Below, piece by piece: positions 36,501 through 45,285 of a DNA stretch of 64,000 nt. Within the stretch, counting starts at the first letter, position 1, and each line of letters begins with the position of its first letter. Below the pieces are notes generated by a model that saw nothing but the letters and a program-made list of their open reading frames with translations, did not search any database and had not been told where the DNA came from. This stretch comes from Collinsella aerofaciens (lineage in GTDB: Bacteria > Actinomycetota > Coriobacteriia > Coriobacteriales > Coriobacteriaceae): contig NZ_CABJFS010000011.1 of NCBI RefSeq assembly GCF_902364945.1, positions 1-64,000 on the forward strand, written 5' to 3'. The position numbers were made by a program, and so were the translations under genes.

Positions 36501-37150
36501 GTGCGGGCGCCACAGAGCAGGTCGCGAACGACACCGCTGCGAGTCTCATCCTCGACGACGTGACCTGCACCTTTGCGCCCGGTACCATGACCTGCATCAT
36601 GGGGCGCTCGGGTTCGGGCAAGTCGACGCTGCTTAAGCTGCTCATGCGCTTTTGGGACCCCGCAGCCGGCACCATCACGGTGAGCGGCGTCGATGCCCGC
36701 CACATCAACACGGCGAGCCTGCGCAGCCACGAGGCCTATATGACCCAGGACACGCATCTGTTCTGCGGCACCGTACGCGAGAACCTGCTGGTCGCGCACG
36801 CCAACGCCACCGATGCCGAGCTGCTCGACGCTTGCCGCTCCGCCTCACTCACCACGCTCATCGACCGTCTGCCGCAGGGACTCGACACGCCCGTTGCCGA
36901 GCTGGGCGACTCGCTTTCGGGCGGCGAGCGCCAGCGCATCGGCCTTGCGCGCATCTTCCTCAACGACGCACCCTTCATCTTGCTCGACGAACCCACCAGC
37001 GCGCTCGATGCTCTCAACGAGGCGTCCGTGATGCAGGCAATCGACGAGCTCAAGCGCCGCGGCAAGACCATTGTGCTCGTGAGCCACCGTGCCAGCACCT
37101 GCGCGTTTGCCGATTTCTCGCTTTCGGTCGAGCACGGGAGGCTGAGCTAA
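33584..37150 (+). CDS. fused two-half ABC exporter (CydDC-like)
   Basis: A 1188-residue protein containing two complete ABC exporter halves. Half one: about six transmembrane helices (1-310), Walker A GESGGGKST (about 366), LSGGQRQR (about 471), Walker B VFDEATS. After an Ala/Ser-rich linker half two repeats this: helices 630-900, Walker A GRSGSGKST (about 1006), LSGGERQR (about 1110), Walker B LLDEPTS. Each half resembles CydD and CydC, the glutathione/cysteine exporter needed for cytochrome bd assembly, usually two genes. No cydAB is nearby, so the substrate is open. GGAGG precedes the ATG. The next gene starts at its stop codon. Confidence 0.9.
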   Translation: MFEKRLFSLVPQATPYIMASVLFKWIALMANITVMWVLARILGGIVTDGLSAALAVDALAQAASPLAAAIIARAASIYLAQRTGDRAAFEAVRRVRSLVYDKLTALGPSYTETVPTAEAVQTSVEGATQLQVYFGGYLPQLFFAGLAPITLFVLLVGQAGLPAALLLACVPVIPVSIMMVMRNAKKIGAEYWGSYVDLGGMFLEAVQGLTTLKVYQADRSWHERINAESERFRTATMRLLVMQLRSICVMDLVVYMGAALGIIVAALQLATGKIGFEAAFLIVFLSQEFFLPMRRLGSLFHTAMNGMAASRRMFGILDTPEPERGDVELDGRGDIELAGVSYAYGNRTVLDSASATIAHGSLVALVGESGGGKSTLAGIIAGRKGAYRGSVRIGGVELRDATAASLMRAVTLVPTNGYLFAGTLRDNLLLAQPNATDAELLRALGRTRVAAFVQANGGLDMVINEGGTNLSGGQRQRVCMARALLHDSPIYVFDEATSNVDATSEAAIGEVIASLAGEHTVIVVAHRLSTIVDADQILVLERGRIAERGTHGELLATAGAYARMWNSQEQLSAYAYAEGDAEDAGAVEAVDGSTARTDGLNGAGSSSAAAVPDSGRARRSAPSIMWRMMGLVRPLAGWLVLAVALGSIGMLTAAFVPAFGALGLMAALGRNALGLGLIVTCAACAACGIARGPLHYGEQLCNHYIAFRLLAHIRDLVFGALRQLAPAKLEGRGKGELVSLVTSDIELLEVFYAHTISPIAIALVCTVVFEGFLLAVSPELAGIALVAYAVLGVLLPLTSAKACGTTGRQSREGAGKLGAFVLDSLRGAGETIQFAGGTDRSRALGKLTEQVGAVDARLKRRQAVSEAVADALILVANLVMLGRALQLVAAGTIDFAAAFVAVFTFVSSFGSVMAVSRLGASLQETLASGARVLDLLDEQPQCAEVADGQNVEFAGAAAEHVSFSYVGGVDAGGAGATEQVANDTAASLILDDVTCTFAPGTMTCIMGRSGSGKSTLLKLLMRFWDPAAGTITVSGVDARHINTASLRSHEAYMTQDTHLFCGTVRENLLVAHANATDAELLDACRSASLTTLIDRLPQGLDTPVAELGDSLSGGERQRIGLARIFLNDAPFILLDEPTSALDALNEASVMQAIDELKRRGKTIVLVSHRASTCAFADFSLSVEHGRLS

Positions 37151-37569
37151 TGGCGCGCCCAGTCGACACACCGGAGCTAGCACGCAAACGTGAGCGTGAG
37201 GCCCAAATGGTGTCGCAGATGATTGCGCTGTGGTGTCGTGGGCATCATGGCGGCGGGCATGTGGTCGAACAGGCTGGCGGCGATGAGTCCGTGCGCGTGA
37301 AACTCGGCCTTCGAACCATTACGCTCTGCCCCGAATGCGCCGAGCTGCAGAAATACGCCATCGCGCGCATTGAGCACTGCCCGCACATGGGCACCAAGAC
37401 ATTTTGCTCGGCATGTCCTTCGCATTGTTACCGGCCTGCCATGCGCGAGAAGATCCGCGAGGTTATGCGTTGGTCGGGACCGCGTATGATCCGCTATCGC
37501 CCCATCACCGCCGTGAGACACGCGATGGTAACAGTGCAGGCCAAACGCGCGGCGGCACGAAGCAAGTAG
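37150..37569 (+). CDS. nitrous-oxide-stimulated-promoter family protein
   Basis: A 139-residue cysteine-rich protein resembling E. coli YgbA: ITLCPECAELQKYAIARIEHCPHM followed by TFCSACPSHCYRPAMREKIREVMRWSGPRM gives a conserved set of six cysteines that probably bind a metal or Fe-S cluster. Its ATG overlaps the ABC exporter stop (TAATG), so the two are coupled. In other bacteria the family is linked to nitrosative stress. That fits a thiol-exporter neighbour, by inference. Confidence 0.85.
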   Translation: MARPVDTPELARKREREAQMVSQMIALWCRGHHGGGHVVEQAGGDESVRVKLGLRTITLCPECAELQKYAIARIEHCPHMGTKTFCSACPSHCYRPAMREKIREVMRWSGPRMIRYRPITAVRHAMVTVQAKRAAARSK

Positions 37570-37689
37570 TCGCCGGCGCCGGCACGCGCCGCCCCGCCTT
37601 TCCACTCGATTTCGGCACCCGGCGTGCGCGGCGTGTTGAGAGCTGCACCATTACAATGGAGCGGATTCACCAAATGCAAAGGAGTCGCC

Positions 37690-38601
37690 ATGCCCGCCTG
37701 CCCGCTGGTCGATTGCCATACTCATACCTCGTTCTCGGACGGGCACGCCTCGTTCGAGGACAACGTCCGTGCCGCTGCTGCCGCCGGCTGCCGCGTCATG
37801 GTCTCGACCGACCACCTTACCCTGCCCGCCAGTATGGATGCTAACTGCGAGGTGCAGGTCGTCGAGGGCGACTTGCCGGCACATCGTTTGGCCTTTGAGG
37901 ACGCCCGCAAACTCGCCGCGCAGATTGCGCCGGAGCTCACCTTTATCTACGGTTTTGAATGCGATTGGTACGAGGGCTGCGAGCCCTTGGTAGAGCACTG
38001 GTCCCAGGGCGCCGTCGTACGTCTGGGCAGCGTGCACTGGATTGGCAACCCGGGCGATATTGCGGCAGGCGCCGCGGGCACGGCAGGGACAGAGGACGTC
38101 GCGCGCCCCGATACACCCGATTCCCTTTGCGGTTGGATCGACGACGATACCAACTTGCATGTTTGGGAAAACTTAGGCGTGCGCGGCGTGTGGGAGTGCT
38201 ACGTCGACGACTGGTGCCGTGCTTGCGAAAGCTCACTCAACTTTGACGCGATGGCCCATCCCGACCTGGTCATGCGCTTTTCGAAGGACGGCTTTGCACC
38301 CGACTTTGACCCCGCGCCGTTTTGGGAGCAGATGGCCGAATGCGCCCACGATACGGGTCGCCGCGTTGAGGTCTCGACCGCCGCACCGCGCAAGGGGCTC
38401 GACGATTACTACCCCGCGACCGGGCTGTTGCGCCGCTTCGCCCATGCCGAGGTGCCCATCACCTTTGGCTCGGACGCGCACCGCGCCTGCGACATCTGCT
38501 GGAACATCCGCGAGGCCCAGGCCCACGCCTACGACTGCGGCTACCGGGCCTTCGATATCCCCCACCCCACCGGCGAATGGGAATCCACGCCCCTCGCCTA
38601 A
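37690..38601 (+). CDS. PHP-domain phosphatase, candidate histidinol-phosphatase
   Basis: A 303-residue PHP protein with metal motifs DCHTHTSFSDGH, VSTDHLTL, FIYGFECDWY, VRLGSVHW, DAMAHPDLV and TFGSDAHR. The layout matches HisK/HisJ-type histidinol-phosphatases. It lies convergent with the end of the histidine operon, which has no other phosphatase: HisB here is only the dehydratase. It probably supplies the missing penultimate step. GGAG precedes the ATG at 37690. A different phosphoester substrate cannot be excluded. Confidence 0.8.
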   Translation: MPACPLVDCHTHTSFSDGHASFEDNVRAAAAAGCRVMVSTDHLTLPASMDANCEVQVVEGDLPAHRLAFEDARKLAAQIAPELTFIYGFECDWYEGCEPLVEHWSQGAVVRLGSVHWIGNPGDIAAGAAGTAGTEDVARPDTPDSLCGWIDDDTNLHVWENLGVRGVWECYVDDWCRACESSLNFDAMAHPDLVMRFSKDGFAPDFDPAPFWEQMAECAHDTGRRVEVSTAAPRKGLDDYYPATGLLRRFAHAEVPITFGSDAHRACDICWNIREAQAHAYDCGYRAFDIPHPTGEWESTPLA

Positions 38602-38635
38602 CTAGTCGTTTAAGAACGTCCCCAATGACTAGTGG
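38602..38635. repeat. short palindrome between PHP gene and hisE
   Basis: ACTAGTC and GACTAGT flank a core AAGAACGTCCCCA between two convergent genes. The core resembles those of the palindromes at 47208-47253. Confidence 0.5.
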
Positions 38636-38946
38636 CGGCGGGCGTTGAGTTCGCCGGCCAGTTCGTCGAGGGTGATGCCGTAGCGCTCGAGCGTCACGAG
38701 CAGGTGGTAGATCAGGTCGCCGGCCTCGTAGCGGATGTGATCGTGGTCGTTATCCTTGCAGGCCATGATCACCTCGCTCGCCTCCTCGGCAAGCTTCTTG
38801 AGCAGCTCGTCCTCGACGTCGGTCAGCAGGCGGGCGGTGTAGCTCTCCTGTGGCGACGCATCGCGACGACCGTGAATCACCTCGGCCAGTCCCGTCAGCG
38901 TCTCGCCGATATTTCCCGGCTGCACGTTAGCTGTTCTGACTCCCAT
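38629..38946 (-). CDS. hisE: phosphoribosyl-ATP pyrophosphatase
   Basis: A 105-residue HisE with the MazG-like all-helical fold: SYTARLLTDVEDELLKKLAEEASEVIMA and YEAGDLIYHLLVTL hold the Glu/Asp metal ligands. It converts PR-ATP to PR-AMP. It is the last gene of the minus-strand histidine operon. Confidence 0.95.
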   Translation of the reverse strand: MGVRTANVQPGNIGETLTGLAEVIHGRRDASPQESYTARLLTDVEDELLKKLAEEASEVIMACKDNDHDHIRYEAGDLIYHLLVTLERYGITLDELAGELNARRH

Positions 38947-38961
38947 GGTTATTTCCTCTCG

Positions 38962-39189
38962 TTACTGCAGCGTAAAGTAGGTACCGGTCTCATCGAACCG
39001 AGGCATTGCGCCCTTTTTCTCAAAGAACTCGACGATGACGGCATGGGCCTCATCGAGCCTTTCCTTCTCGGCCTCGAGCCAAAGCGACTGCGCTCCGCAG
39101 GCATCAGTCAGGTGCACGCGGCATGGCACGCCCGCGCGGAGGAGCTCGGTGTTGCAGTCGGCGACCTCGAACGGCGTCACGACTTTCAT
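38962..39189 (-). CDS. small conserved-looking protein between hisI and hisE
   Basis: A 75-residue soluble protein (pattern FEVADCNTELLRAGVPCRVHLTDACGAQSLWLE). The ATG overlaps the hisI stop as TGATG, so it is translationally coupled and probably real. No enzyme motif is seen; two cysteines and an acidic helix are the notable features. Its place inside the his operon suggests a role tied to HisI/HisE or to control of the pathway, but this is inferred from position. Confidence 0.75.
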   Translation of the reverse strand: MKVVTPFEVADCNTELLRAGVPCRVHLTDACGAQSLWLEAEKERLDEAHAVIVEFFEKKGAMPRFDETGTYFTLQ

Positions 39190-39527
39190 CACACTCCCCC
39201 TTCCACGCGCTTAAAGAAGCAGGTACGGTTGCCGGTATGGCAGGCAGGACCCGGCGAGTCGACCTTGACCAGCAGCGTATCGCTATCGCAGTCGGTCCAG
39301 AGCTCCTTGACCTCCTGCATGTTGCCGCTCGTCGCGCCCTTGTTCCAGAGCTCCTGGCGGCTGCGGCTCCAAAACCACGTGGTGCCGGTCTTGAGCGTCA
39401 GTCCCACCGATTCCTCGTTCATCCAGGCAACCATAAGCACCTCACCGGTGTCATACTGCTGAACCACACAAGGAATCAGCCCACTGGCGTCGTATTTGAG
39501 CTCGGTAGCATTTATTACCTCAGTCAT
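39189..39527 (-). CDS. hisI: phosphoribosyl-AMP cyclohydrolase
   Basis: A 112-residue His[32 protein letters not shown] and [26 protein letters not shown] contain the zinc cysteines and the substrate loop. It opens the adenine ring of PR-AMP. I chose the ATG at 39527, five bases after GGGAG; another ATG directly before it is too close. Confidence 0.95.
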   Translation of the reverse strand: MTEVINATELKYDASGLIPCVVQQYDTGEVLMVAWMNEESVGLTLKTGTTWFWSRSRQELWNKGATSGNMQEVKELWTDCDSDTLLVKVDSPGPACHTGNRTCFFKRVEGGV

Positions 39528-39575
39528 CATTTCTCCCAAGTAACAAACGAAATCCCACAGGTCGGCGAGGGTTGT

Positions 39576-39662
39576 CCAGGTGCCGCAGGTTGCCGTGAAA
39601 GAGGAGCGACGCGTACTTTGGTACGCGAGCGACGGTTTGAGCGGCAAGATGCGGTGCCTAGG
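39576..39662. repeat. 87-bp palindromic repeat, copy A
   Basis: CCAGGTGCCGCAGGTTGCC on the left pairs with GGCAAGATGCGGTGCCTAGG on the right; the centre contains GCGTACTTTGGTACGC. A close copy is at 53087-53173. It sits between hisF and hisI inside the operon. Confidence 0.8.
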
Positions 39663-39674
39663 CAAGCCGCAGCA

Positions 39675-40457
39675 TTAGAAGTCCAACCTCACAGGAATCC
39701 CCTGGCTGGCCATATACTCCTTCACCTGGCGAATGCTGAAGGTTCCAAAGTGAAAGACGCTGGCCGCCAGCACGGCGTCGGCTTCGCCCTCGATCACGCC
39801 CTCGGCAAAATGCTCGAGCGTGCCCACGCCGCCGCTCGCGATGACGGGAATCGGCACCGCGCGCGCCACGGCACGGGTGAGTGCCAGGTCGAAGCCAGCC
39901 TTGGTGCCGTCGCGATCCATGCTGGTGAGCAAGATCTCACCGGCGCCGCGACGAGCCGCCTCCTCGGCCCACGCCACCGCGTCGATACCCGTGGCGTTGC
40001 GACCGCCCGCCGTGAAGACCTCCCACCTATCGGCACCCGACTCACCGGGCAGGCCGACGCGCTTGGCATCGATCGCCACGACCACGGCCTGGCTGCCAAA
40101 CGCCGCGGCAGCCTGGCTAATCAGCGACGGGTCGCGCACGGCGGCAGAGTTGAGCGACACCTTGTCGGCACCGGCGGCAACCATGGTTCGCATGCCCGCC
40201 AAGTCGCGGAAACCGCCGCCCACGGTATAGGGAATGGCCAGTTCCTCGGCCGCATGCGCCGCCATCTCGATAGTCGTCGCACGGTTGTCGCTCGTGGCGG
40301 TAATGTCCAGGAAGACAACCTCGTCCGCACCCTCACGGTCGTAGGCGCGCGCGAGCTCCACCGGATCGCCCGCATCGCGCAAGCTCACAAAGTTGACGCC
40401 CTTGACCACACGGCCGTCCTTGACGTCCAGGCAGGGAATTACACGCTTGGTAAGCAT
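39675..40457 (-). CDS. hisF: imidazole glycerol phosphate synthase, cyclase subunit
   Basis: A 260-residue TIM barrel. [19 protein letters not shown] carries catalytic Asp11, [15 protein letters not shown] the second catalytic Asp, and VIASGGVG the phosphate loop. Together with HisH it makes IGP and AICAR from PRFAR and glutamine-derived ammonia. hisA ends three bases upstream. Confidence 0.97.
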   Translation of the reverse strand: MLTKRVIPCLDVKDGRVVKGVNFVSLRDAGDPVELARAYDREGADEVVFLDITATSDNRATTIEMAAHAAEELAIPYTVGGGFRDLAGMRTMVAAGADKVSLNSAAVRDPSLISQAAAAFGSQAVVVAIDAKRVGLPGESGADRWEVFTAGGRNATGIDAVAWAEEAARRGAGEILLTSMDRDGTKAGFDLALTRAVARAVPIPVIASGGVGTLEHFAEGVIEGEADAVLAASVFHFGTFSIRQVKEYMASQGIPVRLDF

Positions 40458-40460
40458 GGT

Positions 40461-41204
40461 CTACTCCTCCCCTCGGGCGGCGGCCAGCGCCTGAACCAGC
40501 GTAAAGTTGCCTTCGTAGAGCGCGCGACCGGTAATGGCGCCTTCAATCGCACCCTCGCCCACCGCGGCCAGCGCGCGGATGTCGTCGAGCGTCGAGATGC
40601 CGCCCGAAGCCACGACGGGAAAACCCGCGACCTCGGCCACATGGCGATACGCCGCCACATCAATGCCCGTCTGCATGCCATCACACGCGATGTCGGTATA
40701 CACCAGATGCTTAAAGCCCAGCTCGGAAAGCTGCGCCACGGCATCGTCGAGCGCCACGCCCGCGCCGTCGCGCCAGCCATTCACCTTGACCTGGCCGTCG
40801 CGCGCGGCAATATCTGCCACCAGCAGCTCGCCAAAGCCGTGCGCAGCCACCTCGGCAAAACCCGGCTCGGTCACCAGCACGGTGCCCAGCGCGATGCGGC
40901 GCGCTCCGTAGCCGGCCAGCTCGTCGATGCGCGCGAGCGAGCGAACGCCGCCGCCCACGTCCACGGACAGACCGTCGACGCTGCAGATGGCCTTGATCGC
41001 CGCCGAGTTGGCAGCGCACGTGTCCTCGTCCTCGCCAAAGGCAGCGGACAGGTCGACGACGTGCACCCAGCTTGTGCCCTGCTCGGCAAACGAGCGGGCG
41101 ACGGCCACGGAGTCGTCGGAATATACCTTGCAGCGGCTGCGGTCGCCGCGCTCTAGGCGCACGACCTTGCCGCCGATCAGATCGATTGCGGGAAACAGGA
41201 TCAT
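40461..41204 (-). CDS. hisA: ProFAR isomerase
   Basis: A 247-residue TIM barrel paralogous to HisF: ILFPAIDLIGGKVVRL with the catalytic Asp8, DVGGGVRS, YTDIACDGMQTGID with the second Asp, and VVASGGIS. It isomerises ProFAR to PRFAR. Its ATG overlaps the hisH stop (ATGA). Confidence 0.97.
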   Translation of the reverse strand: MILFPAIDLIGGKVVRLERGDRSRCKVYSDDSVAVARSFAEQGTSWVHVVDLSAAFGEDEDTCAANSAAIKAICSVDGLSVDVGGGVRSLARIDELAGYGARRIALGTVLVTEPGFAEVAAHGFGELLVADIAARDGQVKVNGWRDGAGVALDDAVAQLSELGFKHLVYTDIACDGMQTGIDVAAYRHVAEVAGFPVVASGGISTLDDIRALAAVGEGAIEGAITGRALYEGNFTLVQALAAARGEE

Positions 41205-41902
41205 CGGCCACCCTCCTCGGCGATGCTGACGAAGTTCTTAAGGATGCGCTGACCCAGCGCGGAGGATTTCTCGGGATGGAACTGGCAGCCCCACACGTTG
41301 CCATGGCGCACAATGCACGGAAAGCTCCGCGTATAGTGCGTGCGCGCCAGCACGTCGGCGGCATCGGCGTCGTCGGCCACCGCGTAGCTGTGGGTGAAGT
41401 ACATGTTGGCACCCTCGGCAAAACCGGCAAGCATTGGATCGGCCGCGCCGGCAGGCGTCATGTGCACCTGGTCCCAGCCCACGTGCGGCACCTTCAGGCG
41501 GCTCGACTCCAGGCGCGTGCACGAACCGCGCATAATACCCAGGCCATCGACCCAGGGACCGTCAGCCTGCTCGGGAGTGTTGCCGTCGGCGACCATGCCC
41601 TCGTCCACAGGTACGCCCTCGTTGCCGCGCTCAAAAAACAGCTGGAGTCCCAGGCAGATGCCGAGCAGCGGAGTTCCGGCGGCAACGGCGTCGAGCACCG
41701 CGTCCGCCTCGCCGCTCTGGCGCATAAAGGCGATCGCGTCATAGAACGCGCCCACGCCCGGGATGACCAGGCCGTCGGCATTGCGGATCTGCTCCGGGTC
41801 GTCCGATGTACAGGCGGCGGCACCGGCGCGCGCAAGCCCGCGCACAACGCTCGACAAGTTGCCCTTGTGGTAGTCGACCACCACGATCTTCGGTTCGCCC
41901 AC
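41201..41902 (-). CDS. hisH: imidazole glycerol phosphate synthase, glutaminase subunit
   Basis: A 233-residue class I amidotransferase with GVGAFYDA, nucleophile Cys in LLGICLGLQLFFE, and catalytic His-Glu in GCQFHPEKS. I chose the GTG at 41902 because GGGAGG lies four bases upstream and VGEPKIVVVDYHKGNL is the normal N-terminus. It supplies ammonia to HisF. Confidence 0.95.
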   Translation of the reverse strand: MGEPKIVVVDYHKGNLSSVVRGLARAGAAACTSDDPEQIRNADGLVIPGVGAFYDAIAFMRQSGEADAVLDAVAAGTPLLGICLGLQLFFERGNEGVPVDEGMVADGNTPEQADGPWVDGLGIMRGSCTRLESSRLKVPHVGWDQVHMTPAGAADPMLAGFAEGANMYFTHSYAVADDADAADVLARTHYTRSFPCIVRHGNVWGCQFHPEKSSALGQRILKNFVSIAEEGGR

Positions 41903-41925
41903 GCGACCTCCCTTTTCCCATTCAA

Positions 41926-42040
41926 AACCTGCCAAAAAGGGACAGGTTTATTTTGGTCGATTAAACGTTCACCCACCACATGAGACAGCATTCCCGCAGA
42001 TAAAACCTGCCAAAATAAACCTGTCCCTTTTTGGCAGGTT
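41926..42040. repeat. 31-bp perfect inverted repeat with CCTGTCCC core
   Basis: Arms 41926-41956 and 42010-42040 are exact reverse complements, 53 bases apart. Within each arm CCAAAA and TTTTTGG flank AACCTGTCCC. It separates hisB from hisH. Its right arm touches the hisB stop codon. Confidence 0.9.
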
Positions 42041-42626
42041 ACAGTGAACCCTTGGTGCTGGGAATGCCCTGCACGCGGGGATCGAGCTCGCAGGCGTGGC
42101 GCATCGTGCGGCCCACGGCCTTAAAGGCGGCCTCGATAATGTGATGCGAGTTACCACCCACCAGCTCGCGCACGTGCAGCGTGAGCTTGGCATCGCGCGC
42201 AAAGGCGTAGAAGAACTCGACGGCTAGCTCGGTATCGAAGCTGCCCACGCGCTCGGTCGGCACAGGCAGCTCGCAGTAGGCCTGCCCACGGCCCGAGATA
42301 TCCACGGCGGCCATCACAAGCGTCTCGTCCATGGCGATCGCCGCGTCGGCAAAGCGCGTAATGCCCGCCTTGTCGCCCAGCGCCTGACAAAACGCCTCGC
42401 CCAGCACAATACCTGTGTCCTCGACGGTGTGGTGCGCATCGACCTCCACGTCGCCCACCGCGTGCACCGTCAAATCGAACAGGCCATGGCGACCAAAGGC
42501 GTTGAGCATGTGGTCGAAAAAAGGCACGCCGGTCGAGATATCGCACGCGCCGCTTCCGTCCAGGTCAAGCTTTATGACGATATCGGTCTCCCCCGTCTTG
42601 CGGGTCACCTCGGCATAACGGCCCAT
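42039..42626 (-). CDS. hisB: imidazoleglycerol-phosphate dehydratase
   Basis: A 195-residue monofunctional HisB: GVPFFDHML, DAHHTVEDTGI, HVRELVGGNSHHIIEAAFKA and the metal-binding histidine clusters are present. The phosphatase half of the bifunctional enterobacterial HisB is absent. It dehydrates IGP to imidazole-acetol phosphate. Its ATG directly follows the start-side GGAGG within the end of hisC's upstream neighbour region; hisC ends one base away, on the same strand, transcribed before it. Confidence 0.95.
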   Translation of the reverse strand: MGRYAEVTRKTGETDIVIKLDLDGSGACDISTGVPFFDHMLNAFGRHGLFDLTVHAVGDVEVDAHHTVEDTGIVLGEAFCQALGDKAGITRFADAAIAMDETLVMAAVDISGRGQAYCELPVPTERVGSFDTELAVEFFYAFARDAKLTLHVRELVGGNSHHIIEAAFKAVGRTMRHACELDPRVQGIPSTKGSL

Positions 42627-43742
42627 CTACATCTCCTCCTTTGCCAGCACGGCAAACGCAGCCAGCACCTCGTCGTTTTCCTGCGAAGTACCCACGGTAA
42701 TGCGCAGACAGTCTGCGAGCCCCAGTGCGTAGCTAAAGTCGCGCACCAAAATCGAATACTCGTCGCGCAGACGCTCGCGCACGCGCGTGGCATGCGGCGT
42801 GCGCACGAGCACAAAGTTCGCCGCGCTCGGCCATGTCTCCACGGGCAAGCCCTCGGCAGCCATCGCGCGCAGAGCGGCCAGCTCGCTCTCGCGCTCGGAT
42901 GCGACCTGCGCCACCACGGGCGCGTACGCATCGCGGGCACGCACGCAGGCAAGTGCCGCCGCCTGGCTCAGCACGTTGACCGAATAGATCTGGCGAATCG
43001 CTGCGAACACCTCGATAACCTCGGGCGCCGCGATCACATAGCCCAGACGCGTGCCGGCGGCGCCAAACGCCTTGGACAGCGTATGCAGAATCACCAGGTT
43101 GGGATGCTCGGCGATAAGCCCCTGCGCCGTGGTGGCCGCGCCAAACGAATCGTCGGCAAACTCAACGTAGGCCTCGTCGACCATGACCATGCCGGGACAC
43201 GCATCGCACAGGTCCGCGACAAAGTCGAGCGGCGCCACGTCACCCGTGGGATTGTTGGGCGAGGTCACGATGGCGAGGTTGCACTCCGGCGCCGCCGCGA
43301 GCACAGCAGCTTGGTCGAGCCTAAAGGTCGCCGGGTCGCGCCACACGTCGCGCACCTCGGTCTGACAGAGCGACGCAAAGAACGCGTACTCGCTAAAGCA
43401 CGGCGGGCAGTTGAGCAGGGTCCGACCCGCGCCGCCAAACGCCAGCAGGTAGTTATAGAGCAGCTCGTCGCCGCCGTTGCCCACGCAGATATTCTCGCGC
43501 GTCACGCCATGCCAGGCAGCAAGCTCGTCGCGCAGGTCGTTGGACATGGGGTCGGGGTAGCGGTTGAGCGGCGTGGCAGCCAGGGCCGCGTCGATCGCCT
43601 CGCGCACGCCGGCCGGCACGGGATAGGTGTTCTCGTTGGCCGAAAGGTTGATGCGCGTGGGCGTGAAGTTGGGATCGTAGGGCTCAATACCGGCCAAGTA
43701 GGGCTGGACGAGCTCCTTCATGCGGGGCGTGAGTTCGGCCAT
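42627..43742 (-). CDS. hisC: histidinol-phosphate aminotransferase
   Basis: A 371-residue fold-type I PLP enzyme. LSANENTYPVP, ENICVGNGGDELL, SPNNPTGDVAP, VDEAYVEFADDS and the Schiff-base lysine in HTLSKAFGAAGTRLGY are intact. The ATG at 43742 follows GAGGAGGCCTAAA and lies at the hisD stop. It transaminates imidazole-acetol phosphate. Confidence 0.96.
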   Translation of the reverse strand: MAELTPRMKELVQPYLAGIEPYDPNFTPTRINLSANENTYPVPAGVREAIDAALAATPLNRYPDPMSNDLRDELAAWHGVTRENICVGNGGDELLYNYLLAFGGAGRTLLNCPPCFSEYAFFASLCQTEVRDVWRDPATFRLDQAAVLAAAPECNLAIVTSPNNPTGDVAPLDFVADLCDACPGMVMVDEAYVEFADDSFGAATTAQGLIAEHPNLVILHTLSKAFGAAGTRLGYVIAAPEVIEVFAAIRQIYSVNVLSQAAALACVRARDAYAPVVAQVASERESELAALRAMAAEGLPVETWPSAANFVLVRTPHATRVRERLRDEYSILVRDFSYALGLADCLRITVGTSQENDEVLAAFAVLAKEEM

Positions 43743-43743
43743 T

Positions 43744-45180
43744 TTAGGCCTCCTCGCCGGCCGCGCCAGCGGCACCGCCCGCAGCCGCCGCCAGGCCCAC
43801 GCCCTCGGCGACCGTCGCTACGGCATCTCCCGGCCAGGCGACCTTGGTCAGGTCAGCCGCGGCCAGCGACTCGGCACTCACGGAATCCTCGCCCTGCTCC
43901 AGCACGCGACGACGCAGAGCGGCGGATAGCGCGTGTGCCCACAGACCCTCGGCCTCGGCTAGACGCTGCGTGGCGGGAGCATCGGAGAGCAGGCCCTCGG
44001 GTGTATAGCAAATGACACTCGAGCGCTTGACGAACTCTTCGACCGAAAGCGGGTTGGAGAACATGGCCGTGCCGCCGGTCGGCAGTGTGTGGTTGGGACC
44101 GGCGACATAATCGCCGAGCGGCTCGGAGCTCCAGGCACCCACAAAGATGGCGCCGCCGTTGCGAATGCCGCCGAGCAGGCCCATCGCATCCTTGCAGTGC
44201 AGCTCCAGGTGCTCAGGCGCCACGGTGTTCACGGCCTCGACGGCGGCAGCCATGTCGGCGGCGACCACGATGGTGCCCTCGTTGTCCAGCGAAGCACGGG
44301 TAATCTCGGCACGTGGCGACTGCGCCACCAGGATGTCGATGCCCGCCTCGACTTCGCGCGCAAACTGCTCGTCGCAAGTCACCAGGTAGCAGGCAGCCAG
44401 CGGATCGTGCTCGGCCTGGGCCATCAGGTCGGCCGCGACCACCATAGGCTTGGCCGTGGCGTCGGCAAGTACGCAGACCTCGGAGGGACCGGCGACCATG
44501 TCGATACCCACGTCACCCGACACAATCTGCTTGGCCGCGGCGACAAAGGCGTTGCCCGGGCCGGTGATCTTGTCGACGCGCGGAATGGTCTCGGTGCCGT
44601 ACGCCAGCGCGGCCACGGCCTGGGCGCCGCCCACCATATAGATCTCGTCCACGCCGCCGAGCTTTGCCGCGGCAAGCGTATACGGGCTGATCAGGCCGTT
44701 CTTTTGCGGCGGCGTCACCATGACCACGCGTTTGACGCCGGCGACCTTGGCGGGAATGGCGTTCATGAGCACGGTAGAGGGATACTGCGCGCGGCCGCCC
44801 GGCACATAGATGCCGGCAGCGGCAAGCGGGGTCACCTTAACGCCGAGCATCGTGCCGTCCGCACGCGTGGTAAACCAGCTCTGCTCGACCTCGCGCTGGT
44901 GGAATTCGCGAATCTGACGAGCGGCCTTCTCGAGCGCGGCGACAAAAGCCGGGTCGAGGCCTTCGAGCGCGGCATCGATCTGCTCCTGCGGGAGACGGAA
45001 GCTCTGCAGCTCAACACCGTCAAAACGCTGACAGTAATCGCGCACCGCGGCATCGCCGCTGGCACGCACGTTAGCCACGATATCGCGGGCGGCGTCGACA
45101 ATGTTTTGCGGCAGCACGCCCTTGCGGTTGAGCTGATTGGTGACGAGGCGCTCACCGGGAGCAAGCTTGATGGTCTTCAT
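43744..45180 (-). CDS. hisD: histidinol dehydrogenase
   Basis: A 478-residue His[55 protein letters not shown] and [13 protein letters not shown] carry the NAD- and zinc-site residues. It oxidises histidinol to histidine in two steps. The C-terminus ends in an Ala/Gly-rich tail of about 18 residues beyond the usual end. It lies about 100 bases after the hisZG stop. Confidence 0.97.
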   Translation of the reverse strand: MKTIKLAPGERLVTNQLNRKGVLPQNIVDAARDIVANVRASGDAAVRDYCQRFDGVELQSFRLPQEQIDAALEGLDPAFVAALEKAARQIREFHQREVEQSWFTTRADGTMLGVKVTPLAAAGIYVPGGRAQYPSTVLMNAIPAKVAGVKRVVMVTPPQKNGLISPYTLAAAKLGGVDEIYMVGGAQAVAALAYGTETIPRVDKITGPGNAFVAAAKQIVSGDVGIDMVAGPSEVCVLADATAKPMVVAADLMAQAEHDPLAACYLVTCDEQFAREVEAGIDILVAQSPRAEITRASLDNEGTIVVAADMAAAVEAVNTVAPEHLELHCKDAMGLLGGIRNGGAIFVGAWSSEPLGDYVAGPNHTLPTGGTAMFSNPLSVEEFVKRSSVICYTPEGLLSDAPATQRLAEAEGLWAHALSAALRRRVLEQGEDSVSAESLAAADLTKVAWPGDAVATVAEGVGLAAAAGGAAGAAGEEA

Positions 45181-45285
45181 ATCGGTATCCCCTATCGGTC
45201 GAGGTTGTGTTCGAAAAACGAGAGGCCGGGCCGCGGCGCCAATCGGCCCGCAGCCCGTACGTTGGGGCGCCCGTGTGCGCTCGCG

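Noticed and set aside
39123..41156. Plus-strand frame of 677 codons opposite hisI, hisF and hisA
   Set aside because: Antisense across three certain genes and the repeat between them.
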